From Spisula solida (lineage: Eukaryota; Mollusca; Bivalvia; Venerida; Mactridae), in NCBI GenBank assembly GCA_947247005.1, contig OX365944.1, positions 24,961,501-25,025,500 of the forward strand: a stretch of 64,000 nucleotides of DNA, in the 5' to 3' direction. The notes under the pieces were generated by a model, which saw only the letters and a program-made list of their open reading frames with translations, searched no databases and had not been told where the DNA came from. The translations under genes were made by a program, and so were the position numbers. Numbering within the stretch: the first letter of the stretch is position 1; each line of letters starts with the position of its first letter. Positions 22,091 to 33,474 of the stretch are shown here, piece by piece.

Positions 22091-22862
22091 AGGCGCTTTC
22101 TTATGAGCCAATGTTCATGAAAATCGGAAGTAGTTGACCAAACTGAAGTTTAAAAAGCAGGGCTGGTATTCACAAAGCATCTTAAGTAAAAACAATCACA
22201 AAACAACGGCATGTCATTTAGATTAACACCAAACTTATCTCAAAGATGACTTGACCAATATGTATAAAGATTCTTTGCGCTCTAAATCAGTGAACAACAC
22301 ATGATTCCCCTGTTTATGTGAATTTAAGGATTCTGCCAAACTGATGCCGTTGTAATATGAGAATAAACAGAATAATTTAGACCGCGGTAGGGACACTCCT
22401 CCTAAATTTGTGAGAAATAAAAGACACAATTCCGAAATATATGTTACTGGCAAAATCTACTACATTGTATCAGTATAGACTACAACACAATAAATATTTG
22501 ACTCTAGTTAAAAGGCGTTCTTTAGAAATTTCGCCCTAAACTTGTTAGGTCTTGCTTTCTTCATTATCGGTATTGTACAACCGTGTAAAGACAACCACCT
22601 AGTTCCGAGTTTTATGCCGAATAACGCATTCATACTTTTCTATTCCGCCTTACATTCCAGAGTTGGCTATTTATGACTTATTTCAAATTTAATCGTATAT
22701 ATGGACCCGGATATTCAGAAAGATTCTCGGTGCTGCTCAAACGGTGACGCTTAGAATGGCATCACGTGATGTCTAACCGCGGCCACGTGCCCTTTGCATG
22801 CACAAAAATATTTTATATGCGCATTCCGTCCGAGATATATTTTTATTAATGAATAATCAGGG
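22091..22862. other. Non-coding stretch
   Basis: Contains a GGTATTCACAAAGCATCTTA segment (22160) whose opening resembles GTATTCACAAAGGTTCTTAG at 48171, likely the end of a dispersed repeat. No gene found. Confidence 0.35.
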
Positions 22863-23006
22863 GTGGTATTCAATATTGATTTTACTTGACTTAAGGATAA
22901 GGACAACCAATCAGATCACACCATATCAAACTCTTGTTCAGTAACAGGCGATATGATTGGCTATCCCTATACTCCAATTAAATAAGATCAATATTGAATA
23001 TCAACC
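22863..23006. mobile_element. Short TIR element (MITE), copy 2 of 2
   Basis: Inverted relative to the copy at 1404-1544. Its termini GGTATTCAATATTGAT and ATCAATATTGAATATC form the TIR. The sequence is well conserved between copies. Confidence 0.65.
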
Positions 23007-23138
23007 CTGGTCATTATTATTGAATATTTATTTTGGTATGGTTGGTTTGTAACTGGAGCAACTAGTATTACTTGATAACGATTTCGGGCGAGGAATGAAA
23101 GACACCTATTTATTGTATTATGTCACAGTGAAGTGTCG

Positions 23139-23285
23139 TGGCCTCCGTAGCTCAATGGCTAGCGCGCTTGCCGTCTGATCTGGCGACCCGGGTTCAAACC
23201 CGGTCGGGGGCACACATATATGCCTGCCATATTTCAGCAAAAAACTGACTGGCAAATAAAGGCTATGCTCGGCATTAAAAAAATA
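23139..23285 (+). repeat. tRNA-derived SINE, unit 1
   Basis: The head starts GCCTCCGTAGCTCAATGGCT (A-box) with a B-box in CCCGGGTTCAAACCCGG. GCCTCCG pairs with CGGGGGC as a 7-bp acceptor stem. The D-stem does not pair well and the anticodon loop is irregular. A 65-bp tail with TGCCTGCCATATTTCAGC and ACTGGCAAATAAAGGCTATG follows and recurs in unit 2. The shared tail marks it as a SINE, not a functional tRNA. Confidence 0.7.
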
Positions 23286-23396
23286 TTTTGAGGTAAGACG
23301 TGTGATAATATGAGCTTTGCCCCCTTGATATACACAGTAATTGGAATAAAATATAAGCTAACTTATATGTTAGGTAACGTTACAGACAGCTCCCAA

Positions 23397-23545
23397 TGTG
23401 CCTTCGTAGCTCAGTGGCTAGAGCGCTTGTCGTCCAATCTGGCGACCCGGGTTCAAATACGACTGGAGGCACTCATATGCCTGTCATGTATCAGCAGAAA
23501 GCTTACTGGCAAATAAATGCTATGCTCGACTCGGCTCGATAGACA
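23397..23545 (+). repeat. tRNA-derived SINE, unit 2
   Basis: Same layout as the unit at 23139: CCTTCGTAGCTCAGTGGCTA head, GACCCGGGTTCAAATACGAC B-box, then TGCCTGTCATGTATCAGC and CTGGCAAATAAATGCTATGC. The B-box and acceptor stem are more decayed. Both units have the same orientation, 258 bp apart. Confidence 0.7.
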
Positions 23546-24845
23546 ATAAAAGGATTGCATATCAATCAATTGTTATATATAAATGTATTCATATATGTTC
23601 CGTGTCAGTCATTCGTTATATAATAAAGACGGGTTTTCTGTTATAAAGGTATTTTTTATAGATAGGATTAACGGTACAACATAGATATTACAAGTACTGC
23701 AGTCATAAACTATAGTTAACATTGAAGTTTTTCTGTAAAAGAGCGGGAGTGATATAGAACACAGGTGTGTGATTGTTTTTTGTCGTCCTTGTTTGAAACA
23801 ATCATTGCATAACATGGTTTACACTATTCGTACTGATTTGATTTATTCTGCCTTTCATGTGCTTCCTGTAAGGTTTCCAACAATAGTATTACCGTGAATG
23901 TGTAGAACAAAACGAGACGAAAAAGAAATATGTAGGAAACAGACATGTCATTTTAGCTTTTTTGAATAATAATTTAGACCTGTGAAACCAGGACTATACA
24001 TGCAGACTATTATATATACCGGTAGTATGACTTATAGGTTGCATCCAATTCCCAGTTCGATCACGCAAGTAACCATGAAGAACAAGTTCTACATTCTTAG
24101 GCATAATATCTTTTGAAGTATTTTCGCATATCAAGAGACGCATGATAGTGACGTCATCATGTCAAGTGTTGCGTATATTTCTAATGTGGTGATTAGAAGG
24201 CCAGAGTACATCAGACGGTTGGACTCAGTTTGCCTCAGTTCACAACATTTGTCTTAAACTCTTTTACTGGCTTCATCAAAAGTCTCTGTTTTGTGTTCAG
24301 GCTAAATGTCAATGATACGACCTGGAATTACCGCATTAGTGTAATAAAGCATAGTGTCACGTTCGTCATAATTATGCTTATACATGTACGACTATTATCG
24401 CACGTCATTTTACTAATTGCCTTTTAGTATGGAACGCCGGCACTGAATAAAACTAGTAGTATAATATTAAACGCACACAATGTACTAAGACATAGACTTG
24501 TATCGGGGCGAGACACTACGCACTCGTGATTTAATTTTTCCGCATCCGAACTCCTGCCCGTGTTTTATTCACCGACAAAATGCGCGAACAGATTTTTATT
24601 CTCAAATAAAGAATGCGCATAATGTAATAAGGTACATGCATAATGTGAAGACTTATATAAACTAAGTACATAAAGAAAAGTACATGGTACATTTTCTCCA
24701 TATGGTTACATATTATTCTATAACTTTCTTCGAAGGTCACACAGAACAATGAATTTGATGTGTTTTGGTTGTTAACATATTACACTTGCATTAAAAGCTT
24801 CAAAAACAGAGTCACATGTAAATACGGTTTAAGAATGAAAGCTGA
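23546..24845. other. Non-coding stretch
   Basis: No recognised gene or repeat. The short open frames at 23609-23815, 24230-24427 and 24531-24749 have no recognisable motif. Confidence 0.35.
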
Positions 24846-25011
24846 AATGCCTGCCCTGCATTCAAGGAAAAATAACGTGACGCACGTTTCGTACCTGGAA
24901 CGTACCAGATACGAAACGTTTTATACCTGTTGCGTACCAGGTACGAAACGTTTCGTATCAGGTACGCTAGAGGTACGAAACGTGCGTCTTTTTCCTTGGA
25001 CGCAGGGCAGG
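24846..25011. mobile_element. Palindromic element with GGTACGAAACG repeats, copy 1
   Basis: The left end CTGCCCTGCATTCAAGGAAA is mirrored by the right end TTTCCTTGGACGCAGGGCAG. The interior is several direct and inverted copies of GGTACGAAACG / CGTTTCGTACC. The whole 166 bp can fold back on itself. It is one of three copies within 1 kb. Confidence 0.7.
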
Positions 25012-25446
25012 GAACAAGAAGACACAAACATTACTGGAATACGTAGCACAGGAAGAAAATGGTAGACTGATAAAAATTACCGGTTTAAGAAACTAGATCA
25101 TTTCTATTCTTTTTACCGGTTGCGACCAAGTACGTCAATTTTACGAACCTCTACTATACCTGCCAGGTACGTTCAAGGAAAGTTACCTGCAAACATGTTT
25201 AAAAATCACGGGTTTTTATCGCTATAATCCTTCGTTTTACGCTTCGTTTGCGGCAAACGATTATAAGTATAAATCCCCGTTTTTTTCCGTTCTCAGTTCG
25301 AAATATCTACGTATACACGGGTTTTACTATTCACATTCTTTTGTTTGCCTCTGTCCGCCATTGTGTGTAACAACACCAATACACGCTCACCACCTCCGGA
25401 TATGGTTAGCCAAACTTTGCTTACGGACACACGGTTCAACCAATCA

Positions 25447-25507
25447 CATGTCCGTACAAGGTACGAAACGTACGTCATGTAATGTTTCCTTGAACGCAAG
25501 GCTGTTA
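25447..25507. mobile_element. Palindromic GGTACGAAACG element, half copy
   Basis: Only a right-end half: GGTACGAAACGTACGTCATG followed by TTTCCTTGAACGCAAGGCTG. Matches the right end of the copies at 24846 and 25703. Confidence 0.6.
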
Positions 25508-25702
25508 TAGTAGTTTTTTACAAACCCGCAACACCAATCCTGTGAATGATGATTATATACAGTGTAATTCTCATTTCTCGTCATTTTATCCACCAGACAT
25601 CGGCTATTTTTTCATTGTGAAGGTAGGAAATAACTTATTCCGGCTACATGTAGTTTGTTCCATAAGGACTCTAGATACGTAACTTACTCACATGGTACCA
25701 AG

Positions 25703-25866
25703 CTGCCCTGCGTTCAGGGAAAAATAACGTAACGCACGTATCGTACCTGGTACGCAAACGGTACGAAACGTTTCGCACCGTTTGCGTAAGGCCGTAAATG
25801 GTACGAAACGTATCGTACCTGGTACGAAACGTGCGTCACGTGATTTTTCCTTGAACGCAGGGCTGT
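25703..25866. mobile_element. Palindromic GGTACGAAACG element, copy 3
   Basis: Left end CTGCCCTGCGTTCAGGGAAA, right end TTTTTCCTTGAACGCAGGGC. Between them GGTACGAAACG occurs in both orientations, with an inner palindrome around CGCAAACGGTACGAAACG / CGTTTCGCACCGTTTGCG. Confidence 0.7.
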
Positions 25867-25867
25867 T

Positions 25868-26090
25868 ATATTGCGCCCAGGGTAATGATAAAGGCGGGAC
25901 GATTTGGTATATTCTACAAAGGTGGATTTATCAGATGCGCATAATTTATCAGTGATATTTTTAGTACAAAACTGACTATAAGCCCTATCTGTAAACTTAG
26001 TACATGTAAATAGCAAAACCCAATTTGAAACAGTTGACCAAACCGACTCATGTTTGTTAACATCACATATTATCCTTTTTACACTATAGT
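25868..26090. mobile_element. TIR element (MITE) with TGCGCCCAGG end, copy 1
   Basis: Shares GCGCCCAGGRTAATG, GGTGGATT, TATCAGTGAT, AGTTGACCAAACCGA and CATCACATATTATCC with 43839-44040. The left TIR is retained; the right end is more decayed here. It lies directly against the palindromic element ending at 25866. Confidence 0.65.
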
Positions 26091-26685
26091 GTTTTGTTAA
26101 ACTTGTGTTTGGTTAAAGTTCATATATTCACAATCTTTATTGCTTACTAATTCGTTAATTCTTCTACGCATATAGTTTGGCTTAGACCTGCTGTGAATAA
26201 CTACCGATATTGGCCATATCAAAACATAAGACTTTGAGTGCATTTTCAAATAGAATAACTCATTAGCAAATCGTTTCTCCCTGTCGCTGCAATTACACGC
26301 ATCATTTATATAAACACCATTATTCTTTTAAGTTTATTATCACGATAAATCATAGACATAATGCAATTAAGGTATACCAGGTAACATTGGAAGGCGCTGT
26401 GTGGGCAATATGCTCGAGTTTCACAAACATAACAACTCCGAATTGATACCACAAAACACTTAATGTTTTGATTATGACACTTTTTGCGAATCTACTTAGT
26501 ATACCCCCTTGTCTATTCAGGTTAGATACAGCTTTGTTTAATTGTTATGATATGTCATCCCCGTTTCTATCATTAAAATGCCATTTCAACATTGTTGAAA
26601 ACTCCACATCTATCGAAGTCTAGAAAAAGCTGTTTCTTACGGAATCCTCTTAGTGCCATTTTAAATATCGTGTATCGCGCTCAAA

Positions 26686-27010
26686 GGGCGAGACACGAGA
26701 ATTGTGCAAGGCACAAACGAGACACGAGAATTAAAAATTGAATTCTCACCCTAGACCCACTACCTTTGCAAGTTAATATCTAATATCGTGGAATTCTCGT
26801 GCCTCGTTTCAAATATCGCCTCTTAATCTCGTGTCTTGACGTCCAAGGGCGAGACACGAGAATTCAACGAGACACGAGAATTCAATGCGAGGCACGAGAA
26901 TCCAACGCGAGACACGACAATACTATATCGTGCAAATATCAGGCAATTATCTTGCCTCGCACTTCTATTTTGTCCACGAGACACGAGAATTCAAACTAGA
27001 CACGATACTA
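26686..27010. repeat. Cluster of GAGACACGAGAATT motifs in both orientations
   Basis: The 14-mer GAGACACGAGAATT or one-base variants occurs at about 26690, 26718, 26850, 26867, 26885 (GAGGCACGAGAAT), 26904 and 26983, and inverted at about 26791 (AATTCTCGTGCCTCG). Spacing is irregular. TATCGTG and CAAGGGCGAG also recur. This looks like a decayed tandem or foldback repeat; overlapping open frames here are spurious. Confidence 0.6.
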
Positions 27011-27241
27011 CTATCGTACAAATACGATTTACGTTACGGCACGGCAAGCCTTACACATAGTAAAACGCCTGTGAAAGTCGTAATAATAACATCAGTAATG
27101 ACAAACATATGGCATTCGATTCATGTGGTGAATGCGCGTCCGTACATACATAATTTCAAAATGTGAAGTATATAACGTCAAAAAAGTAATCAAAGCACTG
27201 AGAGTAATATTGGGAGGCGATCTGGTTGCTGCTACTAAAGC

Positions 27242-27487
27242 TTAAACCGACTTTACACGTTTAATGTTCGTTTTCTTACTGCCAATCTTGTCTTGAATGT
27301 CAAAAAAGGCATATGTGACTATAATATAGGCATGTTGGGTTTCTAAATTATTGTTAAAAGGTGCAAAAAACACGTAACATTTTAAACGCTCTGAAGTTTC
27401 TGCTTGTTGATGCACTTCTTGACGGTCACTTGTGCCTGCCTTCAAATTAAGCTTCAGGATCTCCTCAGTCGTAACATGAGCTGTCAC
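27242..27487 (-). CDS. Unrecognised open frame, possible exon
   Basis: An ATG-initiated minus-strand frame of 81 codons. Its first half (TAHVTTEEILKLNLKAGTSD, then RQEVHQQAETSERL) has a more protein-like composition than neighbouring noise. The second half is less convincing. I see no family match, no partner exon and no strong splice site. It could be a small gene, an exon or chance. Confidence 0.2.
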   Translation of the reverse strand: MTAHVTTEEILKLNLKAGTSDRQEVHQQAETSERLKCYVFFAPFNNNLETQHAYIIVTYAFFDIQDKIGSKKTNIKRVKSV

Positions 27488-28858
27488 TAATGTGTTGCCG
27501 ATCTAGCATACGCTACATTGTGTCCGATGGTTAAGATAATACCTGTCCTAGGTCTATGGCATCTCAAAACTGTAACCGGAAGTCGATAATTGAATATGTA
27601 AGGGTAAATAAGAAGACAGACAAAATAAGCGATTTTTCATAAAATTATGGGTCAAACTAAACATTAAACAAAATGTTATGAAATGTATCTTTTAGCGAAA
27701 TAACTAAATCGTACGCATCATTGCCTTCAAACTGTAGGTATAGCACCAAAATGTGTTGACCAGAAGTAGTGTCTTCATAAATAACACTCATATGTGGTGC
27801 CATCAATTTTACGTGCTTGTATCGTCAGCTTACCTGATTCTGACAATCGTAGGTGTAAACTGCTTCTTGAAAATACTGTGTAAGTCTAAAGATCATCACC
27901 AGACGACAGTTAAACGACTTTGCCATGACTAAACGTCACATATCTGCTTAAAGCACAAGCGTTGCACCGTATACAACGCATTTCTTAACTCAATTGATGT
28001 TTTTCGGTCGGAGTATCGTTGTCCTACAATTTGACGGTCAAAATGTCACGCCAAGTGGTTTTGTTCTGGTGGCATGTGTAAATAATGAAAATGACGCCAA
28101 TATGACGTAATGGGTTAAATTGAAATATTTTATCGCGGAACATCATACCAGGCGTACGACTCTCGTCCAACAAGATTTAAACTCTAACAAATTTCAAATA
28201 AAAATTTATACAAAAAATGCTAGCCCCCAAAAAGGTTAAGTGTATCTTATCAGCATGAAAACCTCGGATGTTAAAGATTGTTCAAATATAAGTGGGGCAC
28301 CTATCGTGGGAAACAATTCAAACACACAACCTGAAGGTCACCAGTAATGACAATATGACCCTATGCGCGTCCACGATATCTTTTTTACGAAATTTACATT
28401 TAAGTATATGGTGGTACATCCAGTAATTTTCATGTTTTTCATGTGTTTACGACACTCAAAGACTTCTTGAAAAGGGGCCATCGGATTCAAACTCGTGCAA
28501 GATCTTGATCACGTGATTTTCTTTAGTGCGGGATGTTTGTGTATCCATGGTTTCTTGCAGTGTCTTTTCTGAATTTGGGCAATTAGGCTGTAAACTACAA
28601 ATGCTTGAAAGAGACCCTGTGTCAAAACAGTACACTACGGAAAAATACTAGTATAGTGTCGTGCACATGTTTAGAAAGTTTGTTTGCGATTTTTAGTGCA
28701 AAGTATAGACCGGTGTCGCTTTATGCAGAGATAAACTCAGCGTAAATGAAAAGTTACCACCCTATTGACTCTTATATTTTAAAATTCATATTACACTGTA
28801 TTAAAAGCTGAACAAGACTAATTTTTGATCTTACTGTGTAGTCACAGCTATTCTTTTT

Positions 28859-29935
28859 ATGTGCGTGAAGTTAGCAGCCAGTTGCCAGTAGCCAGTAGCC
28901 GATTCAAAGTTTTGAATCGCAAATTGGCAAATGGCAGCTAACTTCACAACCTAGCTGCCAATTCGAATTTTGCTATCGAATCGGCAACTGCGAACTGGCA
29001 GCCAGCAGCCAATTCAAATTTTAATATAGGATCGAATTGGCAACTGCGAACTGGAAGCCAGCTGCCAATTCGATGTTCCTAGAGGACACGAATTGGCAAC
29101 TGGCAACTGGCAGCCAGCAGCCGATTCAAATTTTCTCAAAAAAATATTTTTACTCAGAAAAATCGAATTGGCAACTGGCAGCCAGCAGCCGATTCAAATT
29201 TTTAAAAAAAATAGTTTTACTCAGAAAATCGAATTGGCAACTGGCAACTGTCAGCCAGCAGCCGATTCAAATTTCTATAAAAAATCTAATTTGCAACAGT
29301 TACTGGCAACTGGCAGCCAGCAGCCTATTCAAATTCTCTCCAAAAAAATGGCAACTGGCAACTGGCAGCCAGCAGCCAATTTAATTTTTTTTCATTTTTT
29401 TCTTAAAAAAATCGAATTGGCAGCTGGCAACTGGCAGCCAGCAGCCGATTCAAAGTTTTCTAAAAAAAATAGTTTTACTCAGAAAAATCGAATTGGCAAC
29501 TGGCAGCCAGCAGCCGATTCAAAGTTTTCTAAAAAAATAGTTTTACTCAGAAAAATCGAATTGGCAACTGGCAACTGGCAGCCAGCAGCCGATTCATTTT
29601 TTTTTCAAAAACATATTTTAACTAAAAAAAATCGAATTGGCAACTGGCAACTGGCAGCCAGCAGCCGATTCTTTTTCTTCAAAAAAATCGAATTGGCAAC
29701 TGGCAACTGGCAGCCAGCAGCCGATTCAAATCTTTCTCAAAACAATATTTTAACTCAGAAAAATCGAATTGGCAACTGGCAACTGGCAGCCAGCAGCCGA
29801 TTCAAAGTTTTTCTAAAAAAAATAGTTTTACTCAGAAAAATCGAATTGGCAACTGGCAGCCAGCAGCCGATTCAATTTTTTTCTAAAAAATCGAATTTTC
29901 AACTGACAGCCATTTTTCTCGAAACTCGAATTCGA
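28859..29935. repeat. Left inverted arm of the foldback element
   Basis: About 14 units of 45-85 bp. Each contains CGAATTGGCAACTGG, GCAGCCAGCAGCCGATTCAA and an A/T-rich spacer (often TTTTACTCAGAAAAATCGAA). The GC-rich block is strongly conserved while the spacer varies in length. The open frames here (for example 29093-29974, reading ELATGNWQPAADS repeats) reflect the repeat, not a gene. Confidence 0.85.
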
Positions 29936-29959
29936 AGAAAAAACAATATACGGCGAACA

Positions 29960-31300
29960 GTTTTTGAGCCTTGAATTTAGTGAAAAAGCCGAAATACGCA
30001 GGGTTACTGTTTCGATTAGATGTTCCCCTGTGCTGATTTCGCCCCACAATAGCTAAAATGGTCAAATCTCAAAAATATGTTTATGTCAACATTACACATT
30101 AAAATACTACCGGATGTGATTTAATGAAATTTGAAATTGGTATTACAAACATCCAGATTGACATGCGAAGAAACATTACTGATAGAGAAAAAAGCAGCGG
30201 AAAATGTGAAGCCTTGTGGTAAACGAAAAGAAGCGGATTTACGCAGGGTATCTCTTTCGATCAGAAGTTCCCTTGTGTTCTGTTCACCCCACAATTCTTA
30301 AAATGGTCGAATCTCCTAATTGTGTGCATGTCAATCATTTGGCATTCAAAAAATATGGGAAGTCGTTATTAGTATTTAAAATATCTAGACCGACGACATG
30401 GGAAGAAACAATACATTTTAAGAAAAAAAGCAGCAGACAAGTTTGAAGCCTTGTCATAAGCGAAAAGAAGCCGATTTACGCAAGGTGGTTCTTTCGATCA
30501 GAAGTTCCCTTGTGTTAAATTCACCCCACAATCACTTAAATGGTGGAATCCAAACAATGTGTGCATATCAATCATTTGACATTAAAAAACTAAGGGATGT
30601 TTTTTAATTGAAATTTAATATAATAATAATTGGTATTTTTAAATAAACATCAAGATTGACATGCGAATAAACATTACTTTTAGAGAAAAAAAGCAGCGGA
30701 AAATTTTGAAGCCTTGTGGTAAACGAAAAGAAGCCGATTTACGCAGGGTATCTCGTTCGACCAGAAGATCCCTTGTGTTCTGTTCACCCCACAATCGCTA
30801 AAATGGTCGAATCTCAAAATGTGTACTTTGACATTCAAAAACTATGGGACGTCATTTAATTGAAGTTTGAAATTAGTATTTAAAATATCTAGACCGACAT
30901 GCGAAGAAACATTACTTTTTAAGAAAAAAAATGCAGCGGAAAATTTTAAAGCCTTGACGTAAGCGAAAAGAAGCCGATTTACGCGGAATAAAACTTTCGA
31001 CTAGAAGTCTCTTCTGTTCAATTCACCCCACAATCGTTAAAATTGGTCGAATCTCAAATACGTCTGCATTTCAATCGTTCGTTTGACATTGAAAAACCAT
31101 TGGATGACATTTAATTAAAAATTTAATATTGGTATTGTGATAAAATACCAAGAATGACATTGGAAAAACATTATTATTTTAAGAACAAAATACTGCGGGA
31201 AATTTTGGACCGTCGTAAGCGTTAAGAAGCCGTTAACTGTATTGATCAAATGTTCCCTTGTATGTACTTCACACCACATTCGCTTAAAATATCCAACAGT
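29960..31300. repeat. ~245-bp tandem satellite inside the foldback element, six copies
   Basis: The block GAAGCCGATTTACGCAGGGT recurs near 29983, 30228, 30468, 30730, 30974 and, decayed, about 31226, spacing 240-262 bp. Each unit also carries TCGATCAGAAGTTCCCTTGTG, CACCCCACAAT and ACATGCGAAGAAACATTACT. Divergence rises towards the right. No coding function seen. Confidence 0.8.
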
Positions 31301-31699
31301 TGTGAATGCCAAAACGCATGAAATTGAGTCATTTTTATGTTATCCATTTATGATCGTCAGATCTTTCTTAGAAAATGCATGACATATTTTTTGTATTTGA
31401 TTATTTTGAAGCTCAAATGTTTTATACATGTACTAATTTTTTTAAGTGTCGGGGTGGCCACCATGAGACTATAACATTTGTGGCTAATACTAAAGAACAA
31501 GTATAATTGGTATTGAGCAACCAACAGAAGCCGTCGAATATCACATTTAAAAAGACGGTACGGTACGTATAGCCAAGATGTACAGCTATACTTACAAGTA
31601 CAGACGACTCTCGAACATTTCGGTACCGTGAAAATTACTACGAGATTACGAAAATTCCAGATAAGTTCGAAAGTCACTTTAAATCCCGTTCTTCTCGTT

Positions 31700-32080
31700 C
31701 CAGTTTGGCAAATTCAGGGATACCGTTTCTTACCGGGGCGACAAGCCTTGCGTCGTTGTGAACATCCGGGATCAACCGGGGTGATCCGTGATAAACAGTG
31801 ATGGACCGCTTAGGTCCCATTCTCACAGTCCTGGTTTTTGCATCCCCGGCGAGTCCCTGTTTTTAATCCTAGGGGGCCGTGTCTAACCGGGTAGACAACC
31901 GCAGCAGCACCGTGACTGTTACATCTGGGATCAACCGGGACGATCCGTGATAAACCGTGATGAACCGGCTGACAGCCTCGGTTGTTTTAATTTTTTTAAT
32001 ACAACCAGGAGATACCGGAAGCGATATCAAAATCCGGGGATATAACCGGGGCAATACCGGGGAAGGTACGTGGCTCTACC
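31700..32080. repeat. GC-rich degenerate repeat with CCGGG motifs
   Basis: GGGATCAACCGGGRYGATCC followed by GTGATAAAC...GTGATGRACCG occurs at about 31768 and 31928. Related CCGGGG/ACCGG phrases run to about 32060. GC content is clearly above the surroundings. The function is unknown and the small ORFs are spurious. Confidence 0.6.
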
Positions 32081-32938
32081 GTACCAATATCGTGATAAAA
32101 CGCAGTGGCAAAGACATAATACAAATCAATGAAAAAGTCCAAAAAAATGGAAAACATATGCATTATCCGTTTGTGGTGGAAACAAATCAAAGTACTGCTA
32201 GTATTCTTGTTCTGTTCTTGGCAAGGAATAAGTAAACAAAATAAAACCGAACAACCTATACACATGATATAATAAATTTCTTAGTTCACACATTTGTCAC
32301 ATTTAATGCCTGTTGTTGAACCCTTAACACGAATGCACTAGTCGGTTCATTGATGGGATCATGTTCTACTCTTGAATGAGGGTTGGGTGAGGTACAACAA
32401 CGTTCCACGGTAGAGGTGCGTGTGCGCGGATCCGACCGCCAAGACACGCACGTTTATGAATTCGATCAGGGACAGGCGCACAGTTTTGCCTGAAACCGAC
32501 TCAACTGCTACACATGCAACTAGTGCCACGTACAAATAAAAATATGCGTTTATTCATTGTTTGTGATACTGCTGGTAAAGATATGTATGAGTTGCGACAT
32601 TTATCGGCTAAACATGAAACGACTGTGAAATATTTCGTTATCGTCTGCAATGAAGAGTGAAACAAAACATGAATCAAAATTAAAATACGATATTTAGAAA
32701 ACAGATTTATATTTTTCAAATAATTTGTCAATTTACTCGACATTGTCCCAGTGACATTATATCGCTCTTTTAGCCTTGTCATTGTAGAATAGTGGCAACG
32801 GAATTGCCTGGCGACAGCAGTACGATACAATCACATTCGAAGAATTCCAGTTTCTTTCGATCGACTGCTTTCATGCAAATATTATATGTGTTGAGTTACT
32901 TTGTATGCTTTTATTATATGAGTTTTAACAGGGTTATA

Positions 32939-33110
32939 CAGTAAAACCTCGGTAATACGAGCAGCGATTATTCGAGCAACCGGCCTAATTCGAGCAAATT
33001 TCAAAGTCCCGAAGAATTTGCTCTATGTTGTACATTAATTTATCCCTCTTATTCGAGTAATGTTATTACGAGCATCCGGTCTAATTCGAGCGCAGGTGTC
33101 TGTCCATTCA
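32939..33110. mobile_element. Terminal fragment resembling a pogo/Tigger-type element
   Basis: Begins TA, then CAGTAAAACCTCGGTAATAC, followed by repeated ATTCGAGCAA / TAATTCGAGC phrases. CAGT...ACCTCG-type ends with internal TTCGAGC repeats are characteristic of pogo/Tigger elements. I do not find the opposite terminus or a transposase, so this is a fragment or decayed MITE inside the foldback element. Confidence 0.5.
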
Positions 33111-33474
33111 ACAATTTTCATCGATAATTAGTTACTTTATCTCGAGGCAATCATCCAAGCGAAATTTCACACCTCCGAAAAATTGTCAGATTTAATGTTG
33201 CTGTGGTCCGTGATTCTCACACATCGTGATTATCACATTTTATGACAATAGCGTAATCCCCAACACTTAAATCGGTTGTTTGTCTACGATAAAGGTGCCA
33301 AAGGACAAGATTGAATAATACAAATCTATCACGAGGCGTAAATTATTAGAAATAATATACAAAAACTTAACCTTTTTTACAGTAGATCCAACCTATATCG
33401 TGCGATGAAGAAGAATGTCGTAACGTATCATACCGTCAACCAACGGATTACTGTTAGCAAGTTATCATGAAATT

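Noticed and set aside
23139..23216. Functional tRNA gene
   Set aside because: The B-box and acceptor pair, but D-stem and anticodon loop are irregular and a SINE tail shared with 23397 follows.
29093..29974. 293-codon ORF with ATGNWQPAADS repeats (and the mirror ORF at 33518-33988)
   Set aside because: These are translations of the foldback arm repeats; the same peptide appears from both arms and spacer lengths vary freely.
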